Assembly: GCA_039819285.1 (NCBI GenBank) | Contig: JBCBSH010000009.1 | Span: 1-43,021 of the forward strand | Length of the DNA stretch: 43,021 nucleotides | From: JANQGH01 sp039819285 | GTDB taxonomy: Bacteria; Pseudomonadota; Alphaproteobacteria; DSM-16000; Inquilinaceae | Direction of reading: 5' to 3' | Shown here: piece by piece, positions 24,683 to 32,718 of the stretch | How positions within the stretch are numbered: the first letter of the stretch is position 1 | Layout of the letters: the number at the start of each line of letters is the position of its first letter | The notes under the pieces: model-generated | Told to the model about the DNA's origin: nothing | The model's database searches: none | What the model saw: the letters and a program-made list of their open reading frames with translations, nothing else | Position numbers and translations under genes: made by a program

Positions 24683-25789
24683 TTGCCTGAGAACGTGCCG
24701 AAAAACCTCGACGCGATCGACGCTGACTGGCTGATCGGCGTCCTGCGTCGCCATGGTCACGAAGCGCCGGAGATAACTGGCGTTCGCGTCGAGCCGCTGA
24801 AGGCGGAGAACAGCAGCGTCGCCCGACTTCATCTGTCCGGCCAGGAACGCGCGACATCGACACCGGCGACGCTCTTCTTAAAGCTCTCCCTTTCTGACCA
24901 CGGCTTTCTCGGAAAGTCCGAAATTGCGTACTACACGCGTGACTATGAAGGGCTTTCGGACGCGCCGATCGTCCCTTGCTATGCCGCGGTCGGTCGGCGT
25001 GACATCGCCATGGCCGACAGCATTGGTGTGCCGTATGCGTTGCTGCTGGCCGATCTGAGCACGGATTTCGTCGACAACAAGCTGATCGAGCCGACCGACG
25101 CGCATGCCGCATCGCTCGGCCGCGCGATCGGCAGACTTCATGCTCACCGCTGGGGCGAGGACGCCGATCCGGAGGGTCCGCACGACCTGGACGCCGATTT
25201 CGATCGATGCCTCGCGCACGTCTCTTCGGGACTTGCCCCGGTCTTGGATGCCCTCGGTGATGCGATCGATGCCGCCAGCCGCAAGCGGCTGCTGCGGGTG
25301 TTTGAGGAGGATGTCGCGCGCGTGCGGGTCCGCGCCCAGCAGGGGGCAGGCCTGACGCTGGTCCACGGCGACCCCAACCCGACCAATGTTCTGACGCCCC
25401 GCACGCCCAACGATCAGGGCAACGGCCAGCCGCTGTTCCTGATCGATCGTCAGCCCTTTGATTGGTCGCTGCGCCTGTGGCTCGGCGCCTCCGACCTCGT
25501 TTTGGCAAGCGTGCCCTACTGGTCCGTCGACGCGCGGCGCGCCCGCGAACGGGCGTTGCTGCGGGGCTATCACGCCGCGCTTCTCGCCGACGGGGTGGCC
25601 GACTATTCCTGGGACGCACTCATCGACGACTGGCGCGCCTGCCTCGTCCACGCGGTGCTGGTCGCCGTCGAATGGGGCTCCGATCCCGCCACGCTGGACC
25701 GCATGCGCTGGCTTTGGGAGGCGCAGCTTACGCGCGCCCTCTGGGCTCTGGACGATTGGGAACGGGGCAACCCGCCAACACGGCTCTAG
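24683..25789 (+). CDS. Aminoglycoside phosphotransferase/EcKinase-like small-molecule kinase
   Basis: A kinase-fold protein of about 368 residues. FLKL at 65-68 carries the ATP-binding lysine K67 and E80 is its likely partner. The catalytic loop is HGDPNPTN at 228-235, and LIDRQ at 253-257 holds the metal-binding Asp. The DRQ-F-DW ending is closer to the CHK/EcKinase group (ecdysteroid or choline-kinase type) than to classical aminoglycoside kinases. The substrate is a small hydroxyl compound of unknown identity. Start uncertain: TTG at 24683 follows GGAG by 6 bases; GTG at 24680 or 24695 is possible. It follows lysR by 70 bases. Confidence 0.75.
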   Translation: MPENVPKNLDAIDADWLIGVLRRHGHEAPEITGVRVEPLKAENSSVARLHLSGQERATSTPATLFLKLSLSDHGFLGKSEIAYYTRDYEGLSDAPIVPCYAAVGRRDIAMADSIGVPYALLLADLSTDFVDNKLIEPTDAHAASLGRAIGRLHAHRWGEDADPEGPHDLDADFDRCLAHVSSGLAPVLDALGDAIDAASRKRLLRVFEEDVARVRVRAQQGAGLTLVHGDPNPTNVLTPRTPNDQGNGQPLFLIDRQPFDWSLRLWLGASDLVLASVPYWSVDARRARERALLRGYHAALLADGVADYSWDALIDDWRACLVHAVLVAVEWGSDPATLDRMRWLWEAQLTRALWALDDWERGNPPTRL

Positions 25790-25927
25790 CCCGATCTGTG
25801 ACGCGCTCAGCCCCAACTGCCCCTGGATCAGATGCACGGCGAAGGAAATCGCCGACCGGTCGATCTAGTTGACGATGATGATGCAAAACAGCGGCAGGAT
25901 GACGGACCAGCGAACCCGGCCTGGCAT
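25787..25927 (-). pseudogene. MFS transporter N-terminal remnant with internal stop
   Basis: Read on the minus strand from an ATG at 25927, the sequence gives 20 residues (MPGRVRWSVILPLFCIIIVN), a TAG at 25867-25865, and then IDRSAISFAVHLIQ and GQLGLSASQIGL in the same frame. Together this is the first membrane helix and NYIDR motif of ACS-type major facilitator carriers, in which a tyrosine codon stands where the TAG is now. Similarity stops at the 3' end of the kinase gene, so everything after helix 1-2 has been lost. This is a degraded fragment, not a gene. Confidence 0.65.
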
Positions 25928-26409
25928 CACAACGCTGCCCCCCGTTGCAACCTTCCACGTCACAACCCCTGTAAACCGAAGCAGATTGATGGGACATCCA
26001 ATCCTCCGATCAAGCATGAAACCGCGCCAGGGACACTCCGTTGCTTCTATCGCGCGACGCGCTGTTGCCAGTCTGGCCGCCGATTGGAACCCGACCGCCG
26101 TTTCCGGTGTTTTGCCCGCTTCGTGGCCTTAAACTCCGATAGTGGTCTCTGGGGGGCTGTGTGAGCGAAGACCGCTACGCCAAGACGTGGCAGGCGATGG
26201 TGAACATCAGTCTGATGTCGTTCGTCGTCTCATCGATTGCGGCATCGTCAACACGCTTCTGGCGGGCGTCCAGGCCGATCTGGGGACCGACCTGCGCCGG
26301 GTAATGAACGGCGTCTACATCGCCAACTCTCTCACCCTGTCGATCGGCGGCCTGATCACCCACACGGTCGACCATGCGCCCCTGACCGACGCGCTGAGCG
26401 CCGCCGGTG
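25790..26409. other. Degraded region with no intact gene
   Basis: These 620 bases hold remnants of two unrelated MFS transporters facing away from each other (25787-25927 minus and 26161-26400 plus). The 230 bases between them show no gene and could be what remains of their promoters. I looked for flanking inverted or direct repeats that would mark a transposon and saw none. Confidence 0.6.
26161..26400 (+). pseudogene. DHA2-type MFS transporter N-terminal remnant with frameshift
   Basis: A GTG at 26161 begins MSEDRYAKTWQAMVNISLMS and FVVS, then the frame is lost. One base further on, in another frame, it continues IDCGIVNTLLAGVQADLGTD and LRRVMNGVYIANSLTLSIGGL. Joined by restoring one base near 26230, this is the helix 1 and helix 2 region of EmrB/QacA-type drug exporters, where the usual pattern is a Leu-Asp, then IVN and a downstream LPxIQADLG. 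After the GGL the similarity fades, about where the convergent exported gene ends. The frameshift and truncation make it a pseudogene. Confidence 0.6.
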
Positions 26410-26871
26410 CTACTGGCGCCGCTCGTACACGAACCGCGAAACGTTGGCGAATTCGCCGCTTTCCGCAACGACGACTTCCAGCCGATTGTGGTCGAGAACC
26501 CGACCGAACATGATGCCCGTATCAGGGTGCTCCACGATGATGAACGAGCCACCGTCGCCGGTGAAGACACCCATGATGTCCTCTTCCGCCTGATGTGTGT
26601 GCTCGGTTCCGTCATGGCCCGGCGGATCATCACTGGGTGGCAAGGCCCAACTGAACGTACCGTTGAATGCGTAGCCGGCCTGTTCGACGACTTCGATCTG
26701 TGCTGTTGCACCGATCTCAGCGACAACGTTGCCGGTATAGATGGCACCGCTGCCTTCGACGGCATCCCAATGTCCAACGATATCGGGCACGGTGCTCTGG
26801 GCAAGGGCCACAGAGGAAGCCAGGGTGGCCAGCGCTGCGGTTACGGCCAACGCGGTGCGAAAAGCAGCCAT
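26410..26871 (-). CDS. Small exported protein of unknown function
   Basis: A 153-residue protein with a clear signal peptide (hydrophobic 7-22, cleavage after VALA at about 24). The mature part is rich in alternating hydrophobic residues and glycine (GNVVAEIGATAQIEVVEQAG, GMFGR-like turns) and is likely all-beta, perhaps a small lipocalin- or avidin-like barrel. A His/Asp/Glu-rich loop (GHDGTEHTHQAEED at about 84-97) could bind a metal. No family is recognised. The ATG at 26871 is the only good start. It overlaps the end of the MFS remnant region. Confidence 0.7.
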   Translation of the reverse strand: MAAFRTALAVTAALATLASSVALAQSTVPDIVGHWDAVEGSGAIYTGNVVAEIGATAQIEVVEQAGYAFNGTFSWALPPSDDPPGHDGTEHTHQAEEDIMGVFTGDGGSFIIVEHPDTGIMFGRVLDHNRLEVVVAESGEFANVSRFVYERRQ

Positions 26872-27313
26872 TGATCACTTCATGCTAAAGGCGACGCAAC
26901 GGTCGCACGACGCAATAAGCTACTACCCAACCATAGGTCCGTGACAGTTTCTTGGCCTGTGGCCTTCTTTCATTTCGCTTCGGGCAATGTGAGGCAATCG
27001 GAATGGGACCCATCGGGCCACTCGCGCCACTAGGAAACCAGACTTCGGTCCGCCTAACCCCTTGCCAGCCAAACCATTGACGGGCCGTTGACGGGCGCTG
27101 GCCCATGGTGACGGCGGTACGGCGATGGATCGACCCGCCGTTCCGAGAGCACCCGATGTCGGTACCGTGCCGATACGCTGGAACCTGAACCAGCATCCCG
27201 AGCTAGGCCGGTATCGCCGCCCTGCCCCTGGTAGGGGGTACCAGCGGCAGGGCTTGCTATCCCATCTCGGCGGCGATGGCCTCCCGCCGTCGGGGTGGGG
27301 TGGCTACCCGCTC
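26872..27313. other. Intergenic region, no gene supported
   Basis: About 440 bases between the exported-protein gene and the NAD kinase stop. Open frames are present but none reads like a protein with a ribosome site. It holds a strong hairpin (27219-27253) and a small direct repeat, TTGACGGGC twice with an 11-base period at 27077-27096. Confidence 0.55.
27219..27253. repeat. Strong hairpin, 14 pairs with one mismatch
   Basis: GCCCTGCC-C-CTGGTA, a loop of five G, then TACCAG-C-GGCAGGGC. Arms are 27219-27233 and 27239-27253; the only mismatch is C27227 opposite C27245. It lies 61 bases beyond the NAD kinase stop. There is no T-run on either side, so it is not a standard intrinsic terminator; it could protect a 3' end or be one copy of a dispersed palindromic repeat. 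Confidence 0.7.
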
Positions 27314-28129
27314 TCAGGTTTCGAACTGTTCCTTCAAAATCCGTTCTTCGAGATTCTGTTCCGGATCGAAAAGCAGGGTCAGAACCGTACTGCGGTCCTC
27401 GCTGACCTCGACGCGGGCGACGTCGCGCACCTCGGTATAGTCGGCGACCGCGCTGACAGGCCGCTTTTGCGCCTCCAGCACCTCAAAGCTGACGGTCGCC
27501 GTGTGCGGTACGAGCGCGCCACGCCAGCGCCGCGGGCGAAAGGCGCTGATCGGCGTCAACGCCAGTACGCCGGCGGCCAGCGGGATGATCGGGCCGTGGG
27601 CCGATAGATTGTAGGCCGTGCTGCCTGCGGGCGTGCAGACCAGGACGCCGTCGCAAATCAGTTCCGACAGGCGCTCCACGTGATCGATCGAGATGCGCAG
27701 TTTGGCCGTCTGGCGGGTTTCGCGCAGCAGCGACACCTCGTTGAAGGCCCGTGCAGTGTCCTGTGCTCCGTGCACGTCGGTCGTGCGCATTTGCAAGGGA
27801 TGCAGCTTGACGTGCTGCGCCCTGGCCAGCCGCTCCGGCAAGCCGTCCCTCTCGAACGGGTTCAACAGGAAACCGACGGACCCGCAGTTCATGCCATAGA
27901 TCGGCAGGTCATGATCCATGAAGCGGTGCAGCGTTTCCAGCATATGGCCGTCACCGCCAAGCGCGACGACGATGTCGGCATCGTCCGGTTGGACCCCGCC
28001 ATACTGGTCGATCAGTTGCGCCTTGGCTGCCCGCGCCTCATCTGTGTCCGCGGCCACGAAGGCGACGCGATCCGGCGCGCTCGCGGCTGACACGTGTTTG
28101 GCCGCCTTCGGATTGGCTAGGTCGTCCAT
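27314..28129 (-). CDS. nadK: NAD kinase
   Basis: A 271-residue cytosolic enzyme that phosphorylates NAD to NADP. The catalytic GGDG is at 58-61 (GGDGHML), the NE pair at 130-131 (FNEVSLLRE), and the nucleotide-binding TPAGSTAYNLSAHG at 166-179, all standard for the family. Length is in the normal range for alphaproteobacteria. The ATG at 28129 lacks a clear ribosome site; a shorter start nearer RVAFVAAD at residue 21 cannot be excluded but has no ATG. It is monocistronic and divergent from the exported-protein gene at 28277. Confidence 0.95.
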   Translation of the reverse strand: MDDLANPKAAKHVSAASAPDRVAFVAADTDEARAAKAQLIDQYGGVQPDDADIVVALGGDGHMLETLHRFMDHDLPIYGMNCGSVGFLLNPFERDGLPERLARAQHVKLHPLQMRTTDVHGAQDTARAFNEVSLLRETRQTAKLRISIDHVERLSELICDGVLVCTPAGSTAYNLSAHGPIIPLAAGVLALTPISAFRPRRWRGALVPHTATVSFEVLEAQKRPVSAVADYTEVRDVARVEVSEDRSTVLTLLFDPEQNLEERILKEQFET

Positions 28130-28276
28130 GAGGCAGGACCTTATACGAGTTTCCGGCGGTGAGATATGTGATGTTGGCTTCGGCCAGTCGTATCAAAGCT
28201 TGTGCGCGCCTGCGCGTGCTTTGTGCCACTATGGCAGCGACGAACCCTTGCGCTTGCCCCCAAGAGGAGATGAGAC

Positions 28277-28813
28277 GTGCGCGTTGCCAAACATCTTTTG
28301 TTGATCCTGCTGGCCTCGCTGGCGCTTGGCGGTCTGTCGGGTGTTGCCCAGGACCAGACTTCCGAGCAGCCCTTCGAAGACCAGGAAGCCAGCGATCGGC
28401 ATGAACTCTACTACTACCCCGAAGTGACCAGTCGGGAGACCTATGTCGCGCGCGCCCCGTCCTTGCCGGACAGCGACAGGCAGCGGCGTTTGGGCTTTGT
28501 CATCGGCTTTACCCAACAGCAGTATGAGCGCCCATACTTCCCCCCGGTGGCGATCTTCGCCAAGGGCACGGATGCGGAGAAGATGTTGATCGTCGCCACC
28601 ACGGACGGCGCGATCGGCTCGCTATACCAGGCGCGCGCCTATCTGGCGCAGTTGACGTCAATCGCGCGTGTGTCGCCGGTCTTCGTCGACAACCGGGTGG
28701 AGGATTTCTACACCTTCCTCGATCTCCTGGTGCTGATGGGGTTTGAGCAACTGACGATCAGCGACGGCCAAACCTACACCCACCAGATCATCTTCGAGCC
28801 GCGGCAGAACTGA
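28277..28813 (+). CDS. Exported protein found beside molybdenum-cofactor genes, function unknown
   Basis: A 178-residue protein with a signal peptide (hydrophobic 7-20, cleavage near GVAQ at 24). The mature part starts with an acidic stretch, then LYYYPEVTSRETYVARA, LGFVIGFTQQQ and FYTFLDLLVLMGFEQLTISD. As I recall, alphaproteobacterial homologues are often labelled molybdopterin-guanine dinucleotide biosynthesis protein A, but the sequence has no nucleotidyltransferase motif and is predicted periplasmic, so that label looks wrong. The start is a GTG with GAGGAG 7 bases upstream. It is convergent with the DUF2259 gene. The true role is unknown. Confidence 0.8.
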   Translation: MRVAKHLLLILLASLALGGLSGVAQDQTSEQPFEDQEASDRHELYYYPEVTSRETYVARAPSLPDSDRQRRLGFVIGFTQQQYERPYFPPVAIFAKGTDAEKMLIVATTDGAIGSLYQARAYLAQLTSIARVSPVFVDNRVEDFYTFLDLLVLMGFEQLTISDGQTYTHQIIFEPRQN

Positions 28814-28839
28814 GGGGCGCTGCTGGTGATGTAGGCCGA

Positions 28840-29628
28840 TCAGAAGGCCCAGAGGTTGTTCAGCATCGTGCCGTCGGCCAGGAAACGATGGTCGGGACCC
28901 TCGAAGCCGGGCTGTGTCATGGCGGTCAAGACGACCAGGGCGGTCTGTCCGGTGCCGTAGGGCGACACGATGACCGAATGCAGGCGATAGCCCAGCGGGC
29001 AGCCACGGCTGGCCGGGATGCGGTCGCTGTCGCTGAGCGCGAGTTGGTCGTCGCCGGTGCTAAGCGTCAGCGTGTAGAGCATCGGTTCGTCATAGTCGAA
29101 GACGCAGGCTTCGACCTCGCCGTCATAGGCGCTCTGGCTCAGGCCGATCTGTAGCGCGTCCTGGCTTGGTCGCACCGGCGAAATCGGCCGGACCGCAAAG
29201 TCCAGCTGGTCGGCCGGTGCCGTGTCGTACAGCGTTCGGGTCGCCAGGATGATGCCCGGCCGATCGCCGCTGATCCCGTATTGCGCCAGGACGTCCGCGC
29301 CGTCATCCAAAACCTGATCGAGGGCGATTGTCGCCGCATCGTCCAGCGAACCATCCTGCTCCATCCGGTGCACGGTGGCCTCGTCCATCAACACGCGCAC
29401 CGGCGAGCCCTGGGCCCAGCTATTGTCGCTGTTGTCGATCACGAACAGATCGGCATAGCCGGCGCCCAGCCCGTCGGTCTGGCCGTATTGAACAAAGGCG
29501 AAATAGCGGTCGTCTTGCGAGAACCCGATCAGGTGCAGACTTGCGGCATCGCCCGCGCTTGCGGTTCGCGCAACCACGATCAAAACGGCGAGCATCATGA
29601 CGGCCGCGATGGCACGAAAACCGGTCAT
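28840..29628 (-). CDS. DUF2259 family predicted secreted protein
   Basis: A 262-residue exported protein: signal peptide hydrophobic at 7-22, cleavage after TASA at about 26. The N-terminal part GFSQDDRYFAFVQYGQTDG is characteristic of DUF2259, a family of predicted secreted proteins. Three cysteines are present; no catalytic residues are evident. It starts 4 bases after the moaA stop, and its ribosome binding site (GGAGGA, 29640-29635) is made of the last two glycine codons of moaA, so the two genes are cotranscribed. A role in cofactor metabolism is possible but rests only on position. Confidence 0.82.
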   Translation of the reverse strand: MTGFRAIAAVMMLAVLIVVARTASAGDAASLHLIGFSQDDRYFAFVQYGQTDGLGAGYADLFVIDNSDNSWAQGSPVRVLMDEATVHRMEQDGSLDDAATIALDQVLDDGADVLAQYGISGDRPGIILATRTLYDTAPADQLDFAVRPISPVRPSQDALQIGLSQSAYDGEVEACVFDYDEPMLYTLTLSTGDDQLALSDSDRIPASRGCPLGYRLHSVIVSPYGTGQTALVVLTAMTQPGFEGPDHRFLADGTMLNNLWAF

Positions 29629-29632
29629 CAAT

Positions 29633-30667
29633 CTATCCTCCCGTCACGCTCATATGCCGCCCAACCGCAGGCTGGCGTCGCCGCCGATCGATGACGAAAT
29701 CGTGGCCCTTGGGCTTGCGGCCGATCGCCTCGGCGATGGCGGCGTCGAGCGGGCGATCATCGCCGGGCGAGGCCCGCAGCGGCTCGCGTAGATCGGCCGC
29801 GTCCTCCTGGCCCAGGCACATATACAACGTGCCGGTGCAGGTCAGACGCACCCGGTTACAGCTTTCGCAGAAATTATGGGTCATCGGCGTGATGAAGCCG
29901 ATGCGCCGCCCAGTCTCCGCCACCCGGACATAGCGCGCCGGACCACCGGTCGAATAGTCCAGATCCGTCAGTGTCCAGCGCTTCTCGATATCGGCGCGCA
30001 GCACCGACAACGGCAGATACTGGTCGACCCGCGTCTCGCCGCCGATATCGCCCATCGGCATGACCTCGATGAAGGTCAGGTCGTAACCCTCGCGCCCACA
30101 CCAGGCGATCAGCCGGTCGGTCTCATTGTCATTCACGCCGCGCAGCGCGACGGCATTGATCTTGATCGCCAGCCCCGCCGACTTGGCCGCCGCCAGGCCG
30201 TCCATCACCTTGTCGAACTTGCCCCAGCGGGTCAGTTCCAAAAACTTGTCCGGATCCAGAGTGTCCAGCGAGACGTTGATCCGCTTCACGCCCAGGTCGG
30301 CCAACCTGTCGGCAAAACGGGCGAGCTGGCTGCCATTGGTGGTCAAGGTCAGCTCTTCCAGCGCACCGGTCTTCAGATGGCGCGATAGGCTCTCGATCAG
30401 CCACATGATATTGCGCCGAACCAACGGCTCGCCGCCGGTTAGCCGCAGCTTGCGCACGCCCTGGCGCACGAAGGCCGAGCAGAGCCGGTCCAGCTCTTCC
30501 AAGGTCAACAGATCGGCCTTGGGCAGAAACGTCATGTTTTCCGCCATGCAGTAGACACAGCGAAAGTCGCAGCGGTCGGTGACGGACACGCGCAGATAGG
30601 TGATCTGCCGGCCGAAGGGGTCGATCAGGGGCGCCTCTTGGGTCGTGACGGCCGGCATCCCGTCCAT
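29633..30667 (-). CDS. moaA: GTP 3',8-cyclase (molybdenum cofactor biosynthesis MoaA)
   Basis: A 344-residue radical SAM enzyme that turns GTP into 3',8-cyclo-7,8-dihydro-GTP, the first step of molybdopterin synthesis. The SAM cluster is Cys33, Cys37 and Cys40 (CDFRCVYC). The second cluster, which binds GTP, is Cys267, Cys270 and Cys284, the same spacing as in E. coli. The protein ends in the essential Gly-Gly. TGGEPL at 77-82 is the SAM-contact motif. The start ATG is 30667. It is divergent from fdhD and heads a two-gene unit with the DUF2259 gene. Confidence 0.97.
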   Translation of the reverse strand: MDGMPAVTTQEAPLIDPFGRQITYLRVSVTDRCDFRCVYCMAENMTFLPKADLLTLEELDRLCSAFVRQGVRKLRLTGGEPLVRRNIMWLIESLSRHLKTGALEELTLTTNGSQLARFADRLADLGVKRINVSLDTLDPDKFLELTRWGKFDKVMDGLAAAKSAGLAIKINAVALRGVNDNETDRLIAWCGREGYDLTFIEVMPMGDIGGETRVDQYLPLSVLRADIEKRWTLTDLDYSTGGPARYVRVAETGRRIGFITPMTHNFCESCNRVRLTCTGTLYMCLGQEDAADLREPLRASPGDDRPLDAAIAEAIGRKPKGHDFVIDRRRRQPAVGRHMSVTGG

Positions 30668-30833
30668 CGTCTAGTCTCGCGCTTGACGGTGTTTCATTGG
30701 TCTAAGATAGGCGTTCCAACGTCGTTCGTCGCCCCTGAAGTCTGTGCGGTTATCTGAAGCTCTTGCAACACAGCGCTTGAATGGGCCGATCGCCCGCACG
30801 ACACTGGTTTCAAGATCGGAACGAGAGTTGGGC

Positions 30834-31754
30834 ATGCCGGATAGCGTGGACACGCCGAAAGCGGGCGAGAGTTGGCTGGTGCGGCCGGCACCGGACGACC
30901 CGCATCTGACCCGCCGCCTGGCCGGCCGGGACCATGATGGCGCCAGCGTCGACATCGCCGTCGTCGAGGAACGGCCGCTGACCCTGTTCCTAAACGGTCA
31001 GGAAATCGTCACCGTGATGACGATCGGCGACCGGCCGGAAGATCTGGCCGTCGGCTATCTGTTGAACCAGAACATGCTGCGCGATGATGACGAGATCCTG
31101 GGCGTGGAGTATGACGACGACATCGAGGTGGTCGTGGTCCGAACCGCCCGCCAGACCGATTTCGAGGAGAAGCTGCGCAAGAAGACGACCACGTCGGGCT
31201 GCGCCCAGGGCACCGTGTTCGGCGACATCATGGAGAGTTTCGACGAAACCGTGCTGCCGGCCGACGCGCGCTTGCAAACGAGCTGGATCTACGCCCTCAG
31301 CAGGGCAATCAACCTGACGCCCAGCCTGTACCTCGCGGCTGGCGCCATCCATGGCTGCGTGCTGTGCCATCGGGACAAGCCGTTGATCTATATGGAGGAT
31401 GTCGGCCGCCACAATGCCGTCGACAAGATCCGAGGCTATCTGCACGTGAACGGAATTGGCACGGCGGACAAGATCCTCTACACCACCGGTCGGTTGACCA
31501 GCGAAATGGTGATCAAGACCGTGCAGATGGGCATTCCGATCCTCATCTCGCGCTCCGGCTTCACCGCCTGGGGCGCCGAACTGGCCCGGCGCGCGGGGCT
31601 GACCTTGATCGGCCGCGCGAAGGGCAAGCGCTTCGTCGCGCTTTCGGGCCTCGATCGCCTCGTTTACGACGCCGATCCCAACCAGGTGCCGGAGGAAGAC
31701 CGGCGCCATCGCCGCAAGTCGGCGGAAGACCAGGACGCAGAGGCGCGGACATGA
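30834..31754 (+). CDS. fdhD: Formate dehydrogenase accessory sulfurtransferase FdhD
   Basis: A protein of 306 residues that passes sulfur from a cysteine desulfurase to the molybdenum cofactor before insertion into formate dehydrogenase. Typical stretches are GYLLNQNML, YTTGRLTSEMV and EDVGRHNAVDK at 188-198. The mobile loop that carries CxxC in E. coli reads here Cys123-Ala-Gln-Gly126, so only the first cysteine is kept; a separate CVLC is at 175-178. The ATG at 30834 has GAGAG upstream; a GTG at 30744 would add 30 residues. The stop overlaps the mobA start (ATGA). A formate dehydrogenase gene lies 10 kb to the right. Confidence 0.93.
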   Translation: MPDSVDTPKAGESWLVRPAPDDPHLTRRLAGRDHDGASVDIAVVEERPLTLFLNGQEIVTVMTIGDRPEDLAVGYLLNQNMLRDDDEILGVEYDDDIEVVVVRTARQTDFEEKLRKKTTTSGCAQGTVFGDIMESFDETVLPADARLQTSWIYALSRAINLTPSLYLAAGAIHGCVLCHRDKPLIYMEDVGRHNAVDKIRGYLHVNGIGTADKILYTTGRLTSEMVIKTVQMGIPILISRSGFTAWGAELARRAGLTLIGRAKGKRFVALSGLDRLVYDADPNQVPEEDRRHRRKSAEDQDAEART

Positions 31755-32368
31755 TTGAGCGTGATTACATCGCCGGTGTCGTGCTTGCCGGCGGCCTGGC
31801 CCGGCGCATGGGCGGCGGCGACAAGGGGCTGCGCCTGCTCGGCGGCCGGCCCGTGCTCGATCACGTCATTGCAAGGGTAAAGCCGCAGGTGGCGGGTCTT
31901 GCCATCAACGCCAATGGTGACGCCGGCCGCTTTGCCGATTGGCGCTTGCCGGTGGTGCCGGACCCGATCGCCGACAATCCGGGACCGCTGGTCGGCGTTC
32001 TGGCGGGGCTGGACTGGGCGGCCGTTGCGGTGCCTGGCGCGACCCATGTCGCGTCCTTCCCCTGCGACGCGCCGTTCGTTCCGCTCGACCTGGTCGCGAG
32101 ACTGGCCGAGGTGCTGGTCGAGCAGGGCGCCGACATGGCCTGCGCCCGTTCCGACGGCCGCAACCATCCGGTCGTTGGCCTCTGGCCGATTGCGTTGCGG
32201 GATACGCTTCGCACCGCTTTGGTCGACGAAGGCGTGCGCAAGGTCGACATCTGGACCGCGCGTTATCGTCTGGCGACCGCCAACTTCGACGCCACCCCCG
32301 CCGATCCCTTCTTCAACGCCAACAAGCCCGACGATCTTGCCGCGGCCGAACGCCTCTTGACCGGCTAG
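31751..32368 (+). CDS. mobA: Molybdenum cofactor guanylyltransferase
   Basis: A 205-residue enzyme that joins GMP from GTP to molybdopterin to form the guanine dinucleotide cofactor used by formate dehydrogenases. The nucleotide-binding signature LAGGLARRMGGGDKGL is at 12-27 and FPCDAPFV carries the conserved metal-binding Asp. The frame is open far upstream, but the ATG at 31751 overlaps the fdhD stop by four bases and starts right before the motif. It is cotranscribed with fdhD and provides the cofactor form that FdhD sulfurates. Confidence 0.95.
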   Translation: MIERDYIAGVVLAGGLARRMGGGDKGLRLLGGRPVLDHVIARVKPQVAGLAINANGDAGRFADWRLPVVPDPIADNPGPLVGVLAGLDWAAVAVPGATHVASFPCDAPFVPLDLVARLAEVLVEQGADMACARSDGRNHPVVGLWPIALRDTLRTALVDEGVRKVDIWTARYRLATANFDATPADPFFNANKPDDLAAAERLLTG

Positions 32369-32414
32369 GACCCCGCCGCCACCATCGCGCCCGGCAACTG
32401 GAAAGGCAGGGACG

Positions 32415-32669
32415 ATGATGTCAGACCAACCCATCCGTGCCGGCGACGAACCGATCGCCGTCGATCTGGAAAAAGGCCAGACGGTCTGGTGGTGCGCCTG
32501 CGGGCGCAGTCAGAACCAGCCCTATTGCGACGGCAGCCACAAGGTGACGTCGATAACGCCGGTCGAGTTCACTGCCCGGCGTACCGGCACCTTCTATCTC
32601 TGCGATTGCAAGGGCACGAGCAACCAGCCATTGTGCGACGGCACCCACAACCAGCCGACAGGCGGGTGA
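32415..32669 (+). CDS. Double CDGSH iron-sulfur protein
   Basis: An 84-residue protein with two CDGSH zinc-finger-like 2Fe-2S sites, each C-x-C-x8-C-x3-H: Cys27, Cys29, Cys38, His42 and Cys63, Cys65, Cys74, His78. The motifs read CDGSH and CDGTH. Bacterial members are soluble electron-transfer or iron-sulfur donor proteins with little functional data. A second ATG at 32418 could start it as well. It follows mobA by 46 bases and may be part of that operon, where an iron-sulfur role for MoaA or formate dehydrogenase would be plausible. Confidence 0.92.
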   Translation: MMSDQPIRAGDEPIAVDLEKGQTVWWCACGRSQNQPYCDGSHKVTSITPVEFTARRTGTFYLCDCKGTSNQPLCDGTHNQPTGG

Positions 32670-32718
32670 AGACGACAAAAGCGGATCACGCCCCCACCCC
32701 AAGTGTGCAATAATCGTA

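Noticed and set aside
27077..27096. TTGACGGGC twice with an 11-base period
   Set aside because: Two short copies only; not enough for an iteron or regulatory array.
30683..30708. TTGACG and TAAGAT as a fdhD promoter
   Set aside because: The spacer is 14 bases, too short for a usual sigma-70 promoter.
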